This document shows, one piece after another, positions 56,865-64,000 of a DNA stretch of 64,000 nt. The notes under the pieces were generated by a model. It was given only the letters and a program-made list of their open reading frames with translations. It did no database searches and was not told where the DNA came from. The stretch's first letter is position 1; every line of letters starts with the position of its first letter. Origin of the DNA: Ktedonosporobacter rubrisoli (GTDB lineage: Bacteria; Chloroflexota; Ktedonobacteria; Ktedonobacterales; Ktedonobacteraceae); assembly GCF_004208415.1 (NCBI RefSeq), contig NZ_CP035758.1:10726001-10790000 (forward strand), written 5' to 3'. The translations under genes and the position numbers were made by a program.

Positions 56865-59800
56865 TCACGCGCGCTTATTTCGAGCACGAAGTTTAGCCAT
56901 AACTTTGTCAATTTTTGCCTGGTTCAAGTTGGCTCCTGAAAAATCTGATTTGGTATAGCTGCTGGCATCCTCATCAGGATGAAGCTTCATAAAGGAGACC
57001 AGGGTATCAACGTAACGGTTCATAAGCATTTCGACAGTTTCGCGCTTGTGAAATTGTGAACAATACGTCCAACTTATTGCCAGGCAGTCTTCAACTAGCT
57101 GGCAATCGATCTCAAGCAAGTGCGCACGGTGATTATGGGGGTTGCAAGTAGGGATGGTTATATCATATATGGGATGCAAGAAAGAGGAAGCGGCCCTTGC
57201 CAGCGCTTGATCTTGTCCCGTGAAGCTAAACTTAATTTCTGGCTGGGGCAAAGCTGCCAGACGAGCAGGTATATCATCATGCTGTCTTAAGTATCGTAAA
57301 GCTTCGTATCCCAGACCGCGTTGAGGCATACCCCTAATTTGTTCTTTGATTGCCCGTAATGCAGGCATGAGTCCTGCATGTGTTGATACCATTTCAAGAT
57401 CCAACAGTAATGGATACATGATGGCAAATTGACCTACTGAATGCCCTGGCTCTAGCTTTTCGCTGTTGATCTCTCTGGCAGAACTTTCTACATCGACCAG
57501 CAGCTTTCGTTTGCCTAGCCAGCATGCACAGGCCTGGAGAAGTGCTGTCAATAGTATTTCACTTATAGATGCATGGAAGTTAGTGCATACTTCATGAAGT
57601 AGCGTTTTCGTATCATCTTTATGGAATGTATGGCTGATATTCTGTACATGCTCTAAAATATTTAGCGCATGATCAGCGTGAAAATCTACTGGTAATAAGG
57701 GTATGTTACCACGGCTTGCCTGCAACCAGTATGGTACCTCCTTTTCTATGTCTGAGGATACGGCATAATCTTGTAGGTACTGAGCCCATGCTTTAAAGGC
57801 GCTGGCTGCGTTGAGTGGCTGAAGTTGCTCACCACGAATAAGCTGCTCTAGATCGGCGCGCAAGATTTGCATAGATGCGTGATCAGCGAGCAGATCATTG
57901 ACAATTATCAAGAGGCGCTCTGGTTGGTGCTCTCCCATACGAAAATGGAGCATACGCCAGAGGGGACCTGATAAATTGCTAAGATCAGACTGAGCCGCAG
58001 CCATTTCCGCAAAAATTGCCGCCTCGCGCTCTTCTCTGGCGATAGCACTAAGATCAGATGTATGAAGCAAATCACTGACCGGGAAAGCCATCTCATATTC
58101 TCTCTGTTGCCAGCTATTCGTTTGTGCGTCAAATGAGAGGGCTGTTTGAAGTATGGAGTGACGTTGGGCTAAAGCTATAATCGCTTGCTCTAAAAGCTCT
58201 CGCTCAAGGCGCTCGTTGGATACCTCTAGCATGAGGAACCGAGCCGGAGATTGTATTGCTGATGGCTGTTGCGCAAAGAAGCGAAGCTGATGGGGAACAA
58301 GAGGAATTGTATGATGAACCGCCTTGAGCGAATTTGCTTCTTCATTAGAGGCGGGTAGGCTGAGAATAGTCGCCAGTTCCGCTATTGTCTGGTATTGGAA
58401 AAGTTGTTTAGGGGTAAAAGTAAGTCCGATCTGTTCTGCTCTGGCAACTATTAGCAAACAGAGGATAGAGTCGCCGCCTATTTCAAAGAAACTTGTGTGT
58501 ATATCTACCTGCTGCAGACCGAGCACATCAGCCCAGATAGCGGCTAGTTGGCGCTCAATCTCGTTACGTGGCGCTTCAAAGGATTTCTTGCTCTCATGTT
58601 CCCGATCGGGCAGGGGCAGGGCCAGGCGATCAAGTTTGCCGTTGGGAGTCAAGGGGAACTGCTCCAGCTGGACAAAGAAGTGGGGCAGCATGTAGGCAGG
58701 CAACTGCTGGCTCAACTGGCTGCGGAGCTGAGCGGGCTCGATGGGTTCCGAGCTGCGCACATAGGCCACCAGCTGCTCCTCGCGCAGGAGGACGAGGGCT
58801 TGCAGGATGCTATCTTGCTGGAGCAAGAGGTGCTCAATCTCCCCCAGTTCGATGCGATGGCCGTGGAGCTTGACCTGACTATCACCACGCTGATGGTAGC
58901 GCAAGCTGCCATCGGCCTGCCAGGAGGCGAGATCGCCGCTGCGGTAGAGGCGAGCGCCGGGCTGGGAGCTGAAGGGATCGGGCAGGAAGCGTTGGGCACT
59001 GAGGCAGGGTTGAGCCAGGTAGCCATGAGCCAGGGCCTCTCCCCCGATGTAGAGCTCGCCGGGGATGCCAGGAGGTTGGGGATGGAGCTGAGCATCGAGG
59101 ACATAGACCGTCGTGTTGGCCAGAGGTCGGCCAATCGGGACGTGCTGCTTGAGGGAAGCGGGCTCGATACGCTGGGCGGTAGACCAGATGGTGGTCTCGG
59201 TGGGACCGTAGAGGTTCCAGAGGGCTTGGCCACAGGGCAGCAGGCGGCGAGCGAGATCAAGAGGGAGGGTTTCGCCCCCGAGAGCAAGGTGAGCCCAGCC
59301 TTGCCCGACCAACCAGTTTCCAGGAGCAGCTGCCAGGTGGTGGGAGTGGCCTGCAGAATGCTGATGGGCAACTGAGCCAGCAGGGAGGCGAGCTGGCGAG
59401 GATCGCTGGCCTGCTCCTGGGAGGCGAGCTGGATCTGAGCACCGGCGAGCAAAGGGAGATAGAGCTCTAAGCCAGCGATGTCGAAGCTGATGCTGGTGAT
59501 GGCCAGCCAGCGATCATGAGGGGAGAGGGAGAGCAGGGACTGCAAGGAGAGCAGGAAGGAGAGTAAGGCGCCATGAGAGATCTGGACGCCTTTAGGTCGC
59601 CCGGTCGAGCCGGAAGTGTAGAGGACGTAGGCAAGTTGCGCAGGGGAACATGCTTCCTGGAGATCTTCGCAAGGCAAGCTGGCGTATCGCTCCTGGAGGG
59701 TATCGAGGCAGAGCAAGGGGCAGGGGCAGTGCGGCCAGCGAGCCTTGAGCTCTTCATGGGTGAGCAGCAAGGAGAGTTGGGCATCCTGAGCCATCCACAG

Positions 59801-61543
59801 GAGGCGCTGGCTGGGATAGTCGGGATCGAGAGGGACGTAGGCGGCGCCGGTCTTGAGGATGGCGAGCAGGCAGAGGAGCAGGGAAGGAGAGCGGTGCAGG
59901 CACAGGCCAACGAGGCAGCCGGGACCGATGCCATGCTGGCGCAGGAGGTGAGCGAGCTGATTGGCCTGCTGGTTGAGCTGGCGGTACGTCAGGGTTGTTG
60001 AGCCAGCGTGCAGGGCTGGCTGCAGGGAGCTGCGTTCACATTGAGCCTCGATGAGGTGATGTAAGCCGTAGGAGGGAGCAGCGAGCAAGGGAGAGGAGGA
60101 GTGGCCGAGGGAGAGCAAGTGGAGGCGTTGGGCAGCAGAGAGCAGGGGTAGCAGGCTCACGGGAGTCCGAGGCTCTTGACAGAGGCTCTGGAGCACGACA
60201 AGCATGTTCGTTGCCATGTTGGTGATAGTCTTCGCTTCGAAGAGGGCAGTATTGTACTCGATGACAGCACTCAAACTCCTGGTATCAGAAAGATACCAGG
60301 TCCAAGAGAGATCAAACTTTGCTGTTTCGGCTGGTAGATTGATAAACTTTAGTTTTGTGTTATGAAAGATAATTTGCCTTTCAAGAGTATTATCTAAGGA
60401 AAAGAAGACCTGGAAGAGGGGGTTGTAGGCCAGGGAGCGTTCAGGCTGCAGCTCGGCGACAAGTTTCTCGAAGGGCATGTCTTGCTGGCTGTAGGCTTGC
60501 AAGGTCACCTCCCGCACGCGTTGGAGCAGTTCGAGGAAGCTGGGATCGCCGCTGAGATCGGTGCGCAGGACCAGGGTGTTGGCGAAGAGACCAATGACCC
60601 CTTCCAGTTCGCGGCGTTGGCGTCCGGCGATGGGAGTGCCCACCACGAGATCCTCCTGGCCGCTATAGCGGTACAAGAGGAGCAGGAAGGCAGCCAGTAA
60701 CGTCATGTAGAGGGTGACCTGCTGCTGGTGGCTCAAAGCGACCAACTGCTCCAGAAGCTCGGCAGGCAGATGGAGTTGGTGGCGCGCACCGACAAAGGTC
60801 TGGATGGGAGGACGAGGATGATCGGTGGGCAGATCCAGGAGAGCAGGAGCAGTGGCCAACTGGCCGTGCCAGTAGCGCTGGAGTTTCTCCTGACGCTCCT
60901 CCTGCAGCCAGGCGCGTTGCCAGACGGCGTAATCGGCGTACTGCAGGGGCAAGGGAGCGAGCTGAGGGGAGATGCCCTTGACATGAGCGTTGTAGCAGAG
61001 GCTGAGCTCTTGCAGGAGAATGCCCAGGGACCAGCCATCGGCAATGATGTGGTGCAGGCACAGCAGCAAGATCGAGGGTTCAGATCCGCGGTGGAGCAAG
61101 CTGGCCCGCAGCAAGGGAGCCTGCTGCAGATCGAAGGGGCGGCGGATTTCCTGCTGCAGCCAGGCCTGTAATGCCTGCTGGCTAAGGTTGCTCTCGCTTT
61201 CAGCGGGCAGAGAGAGATGTTGTTGCGAGAGGGAAAGCCAGAGCTGGGCGTGAATGCGTTGCATGAGCTGCTCGCCTTGCAGGACAAAGGAGGTCCGTAA
61301 GGACTCGTGCCGAGCCAAGAGATCATTGAGGCTTTCTTCGAAGGCGGCAGGCTGGAACTGGCCATCAAGCTCGAAGGCCAGGAAGAGATGATAGGCGCTG
61401 CTCTCCGGCTCGAAGCGATGCAGGAACCACAAGCGTTCCTGGGCAAAGGAGGCCGCAAACAGATAGCTTTCTTCTTGCTCCGTCTCGTCGGGTTTTTCTG
61501 GCTGTATATTGGTCGATTCTGATGAACTATGTGAAAGCGTCAT
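56865..61543 (-). CDS. NRPS: C-A(Gly?)-PCP-E-like, one frameshift in the A domain
   Basis: A nonribosomal peptide synthetase of about 1,559 residues if one base is restored. C domain: SFAQERLWFLHRFEPESSAY with the active site LLCLHHIIADGWSLGIL. A domain: LAYVLYTSGSTGRPKGVQIS, SISFDIAGLELYLPLL, NLYGPTETTIWSTAQRI and LTPNGKLDRLAL. Its code residues read D-I-L-Q-L-G-L-I-W-K, a known glycine-type code. Carrier motif: SFFEIGGDSILCLL. The last ~480 residues are epimerase-like (RGLGYEALRYLRQ), but the HHxxxDG site reads NDLLADH, so catalysis is unlikely. The frame breaks at LTLLSG, in a C5 run (59275-59279), exactly as in the upstream protein. There is no thioesterase. The C-terminal helix could be a docking domain. 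Confidence 0.85.
58615..60225. repeat. NRPS intragenic repeat, copy 1
   Basis: Nearly identical to 61938-63548 at a constant offset of 3,323 bp. It covers the whole A domain and the end of the C domain. Similarity breaks at about 60226-60398 and resumes from about 60399 to at least 60677. The block is a recent module duplication or gene conversion, and both copies carry the same one-base deletion. Confidence 0.85.
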
Positions 61544-61600
61544 TGTCCTGGTTCCCTACTCTTTCTAGAGCCATTGATGAGATTCTCCCGCCTGGGTGCA

Positions 61601-64000
61601 TTATGAGCGATCGCGCGAAGGCCGGCGGTCTAGCGGTCGCAATATTGGTCCCTGTGGAACCTGAGAACTAGCGGCGTTTTGCTCGACAAGAACAGCCTGA
61701 CTTTCGATGGTTGGTGCCTCGAAAAACGCGCGTAATGAAACATCGATCTGAAATGCCTCGTTAATTCTCGCGGCAAGCTGAGTGGCTAAAAGCGAATGTC
61801 CCCCTAGCCGGAAAAAGTTGCTTTGTATGCTAATGTGATCTATTCCTAATAATTGCGTCCAGATGGTGGCTATTTTTTCTTCGGTAGGGGTACGCGGGGC
61901 GATATATTGCGCCTGTAAGGCCGCCCGATCGGGCGGAGGCAGGGCCAGGCGATCAAGTTTGCCGTTGGGGGTCAAGGGGAACTGCTCCAGCTGGACAAAG
62001 AAATGGGGCAGCATGTAAGCGGGCAACTGCTGGCTCAACTGGCTGCGGAGCTGAACGGGCTCGATGGGTTCCGAGCTACGCACATAGGCCACCAGCTGCT
62101 CCTCGCGCAGGAGGACGAGGGCTTGCAGGATGGCATCTTGTTGGAGCAAGAGGTGCTCAATCTCCCCCAGTTCGATGCGATGGCCGTGGAGCTTGACCTG
62201 ACTATCACCACGCTGATGGTAGCGCAAGCTGCCATCAGCCTGCCAGGAGGCGAGATCGCCGCTGCGGTAGAGGCGAGCGCCGGGCTGGGAGCTGAAGGGA
62301 TCGGGCAGGAAGCGTTGGGCACTGAGGCAGGGTTGAGCCAGGTAGCCATGAGCCAGGGCCTCTCCTCCGATGTAGAGCTCGCCGGGGATGCCAAGGGGTT
62401 GGGGATGGAGCTGGGCATCGAGGACATAGACCGTCGTGTTGGCCAGAGGTCGGCCAATCGGGACGTGCTGCTTGAGGGAAGCGGGCTCGATACGCTGGGC
62501 GGTAGACCAGATGGTGGTCTCGGTGGGACCGTAGAGGTTCCAGAGGGCTTGGCCACAGGGCAGCAGGCGGCGAGCGAGATCAAGAGGGAGGGTTTCGCCC
62601 CCGAGAGCAAGGTGAGCCCAGCCTTGCCCGACCAACCAGTTTCCAGGAGCAGCTGCCAGGTGGTGGGAGTGGCCTGCAGAATGCTGATGGGCAACTGAGC
62701 CAGCAGGGAGGCGAGCTGGCGAGGATCGCTGGCCTGCTCCTGGGAGGCGAGCTGGATCTGAGCACCGGCGAGCAAAGGGAGATAGAGCTCTAAGCCAGCG
62801 ATGTCGAAGCTGATGCTGGTGATGGCCAGCCAGCGATCATGAGGGGAGAGGGAGAGCAGGGACTGCAAGGAGAGCAGGAAGGAGAGTAAGGCGCCATGAG
62901 AGATCTGGACGCCTTTAGGTCGCCCGGTCGAGCCGGAAGTGTAGATGACGTAGGCAAGTTGCGCAGGGGAACATGCTTCCTGGAGATCTTCGCAAGGCAA
63001 GCTGGCGTATCGCTCCTGGAGGGTATCGAGGCAGAGCAAGGGGCAGGGGCAGTGCGGCCAGCGAGCCTTGAGCTCTTCATGGGTGAGCAGCAAGGAGAGT
63101 TGGGCATCCTGAGCCATCCACAGGAGGCGCTGGCTGGGATAGTCGGGATCGAGAGGGACGTAGGCGGCGCCGGTCTTGAGGATGGCGAGCAGGCAGAGGA
63201 GCAGGGAAGGAGAGCGGTGCAGGCACAGGCCAACGAGGCAGCCGGGACCGATGCCATGCTGGCGCAGGAGGTGAGCGAGCTGATTGGCCTGCTGGTTGAG
63301 CTGGCGGTACGTCAGGGTTGTTGAGCCAGCGTGCAGGGCTGGCTGCAGGGAGCTGCGTTCACATTGAGCCTCGATGAGGTGATGTAAGCCGCAGGAGGGA
63401 GCAGCGGGCAAGGGAGAGGAGGAGTGGCCGAGGGAGAGCAAGTGGAGGCGTTGGGCAGCAGAGAGCAGGGGCAGCAGGCTCACGGGAGTCCGAGGCTCTT
63501 GGCAGAGGCTCTGGAGCACGACAAGCATGTTCGTTGCCATACCAGCGATGCGCTGGGGCTCGAAGAGGGCAGTATTGTACTCGATGACAGCACTCAAGCT
63601 TTTCTCATCTTCCTGATACCACGTCCACGAAAGATCAAACTTTGCTGAATTGCTGTCTAGGCGAATCTGGGTTACATCCAGCCCTTCGAGACTGATTGGA
63701 TCGCCAGGAACATTTTGTAGCGCAAAGAAGACCTGGAAGAGGGGGTTGTAGGCTAGGGAGCGTTCAGGCTGCAGCTCGGCGACAAGTTTCTCGAAGGGCA
63801 TGTCTTGCTGGCTGTAGGCTTGCAGGGTCACCTCCCGCACGCGTTGGAGCAGTTCGAGGAAGCTGGGATCGCCGCTGAGATCGGTGCGCAGGACCAGAGT
63901 GTTGGCGAAGAGGCCAATGACCCCTTCCAGTTCGCGGCGTTGGCGTCCGGCGATGGGAGTGCCCACCACGAGATCCTCCTGGCCGCTATAGCGGTACAAG
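61601..64000 (-). CDS. NRPS: C-A(Gly?)-PCP, partial at right edge, frameshift in the A domain
   Basis: The C-terminal 800 or so residues of an NRPS that starts beyond the window. Present: the second half of a C domain (DLVVGTPIAGRQRRELEGVI, DMPFEKLVAELQPERSLAYN), a full A domain (YVIYTSGSTGRPKGVQIS, GLELYLPLLAGAQIQ, NLYGPTETTIWSTAQ, NGKLDR) and a carrier domain with FFRLGGHSLLATQL. The specificity residues equal those of the downstream protein (D-I-L-Q-L-G-L-I-W-K, glycine-like). The frame breaks at LTLLSG because a C5 run (62598-62602) is one base short. The stop at 61601 is 57 bp before the next NRPS starts, so the two proteins form one assembly line. Confidence 0.85.
61938..63548. repeat. 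NRPS intragenic repeat, copy 2
   Basis: Partner of 58615-60225. Similarity resumes at about 63722 and continues off the right edge. Only scattered single-base differences are seen, for example near 62364-62400 against 59041-59077. Confidence 0.85.

Noticed and set aside
58548..59375. A 275-codon plus-strand frame (and its repeat copy at 62003-62698)
   Set aside because: Antisense to the NRPS adenylation domain; it exists only because the high-GC codon pattern leaves the opposite frame open.
59467..59934. Ser/Pro/Ala-rich frames inside the NRPS genes (also 62790-63257)
   Set aside because: Low-complexity out-of-frame translations of the A domain.

Overview
The window looks like accessory chromosome of a Ktedonobacteria-type Chloroflexota (Ktedonobacter/Dictyobacter-like). 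This is inferred from gene style, not from a marker gene. The clues are two very large MalT-type LuxR regulators with the same N-terminal extension, a Ser/Thr kinase with a WD40-like sensor, class I lanthipeptide genes, NRPS genes, an F420-type luciferase-fold enzyme and roughly half-GC DNA with long intergenic gaps. No rRNA, tRNA or CRISPR was seen.

Layout. 1-2.3 kb: start of a TetR gene with its probable operator, a VOC protein and a secreted allene-oxide-cyclase-like barrel protein. 2339-12145: a complete Tn3-family transposon of 9,807 bp with ~77-bp imperfect inverted repeats and a 5-bp target duplication (TATCA). It carries a MalT-type regulator, a small conserved protein, two RibD/DHFR-fold proteins (one frameshifted), a membrane protein and an MFS remnant. 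Its transposase has an in-frame TGA before the catalytic Glu. 12.1-17.8 kb: cupin, methyltransferase and aminotransferase genes facing a kynurenine 3-monooxygenase, then a DapA-family aldolase. 18.5-23.4 kb: DUF1801, VOC, and a second copy of the small-protein plus MalT-regulator pair. 23.9-32 kb: glutamate decarboxylase, two small ABM-like proteins, a PobA-like hydroxylase, a LysE exporter, an NTF2-like protein and a frameshifted DUF3237 gene. 32.1-35.4 kb: a small exported peptide behind direct repeats, an acyl-CoA ligase, and a merR/GDCCxC pair.

35.5-47 kb holds the most distinctive locus: two divergent class I lanthipeptide operons. Each has its own precursor (55 aa and 53 aa, related leaders, different cores), LanC cyclase and full-length LanB dehydratase. 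The left lanB carries two frameshifts. An IS5-family element with a TTA target duplication sits between the operons. A Ser/Thr kinase with WD40-like repeats follows. 49.8-56.6 kb: an SDR, a divergent MFS/MocR pair, an LLM-class oxidoreductase and a clan-A-like glycosidase.

56.9-64 kb is an NRPS locus on the minus strand, running off the right edge. Two consecutive C-A-PCP modules share a near-identical block repeated every 3,323 bp. Both adenylation domains show the same one-base deletion in a C5/G5 run and the same predicted glycine code. The second protein ends in an epimerase-like domain that has lost its HHxxxDG motif.

Several genes are broken by single-base changes, mostly in homopolymers (31516, 36794, 41085, 59275, 62598). 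Real pseudogenes cannot be told from homopolymer sequencing errors here, so raw reads should be checked before calling these genes dead.
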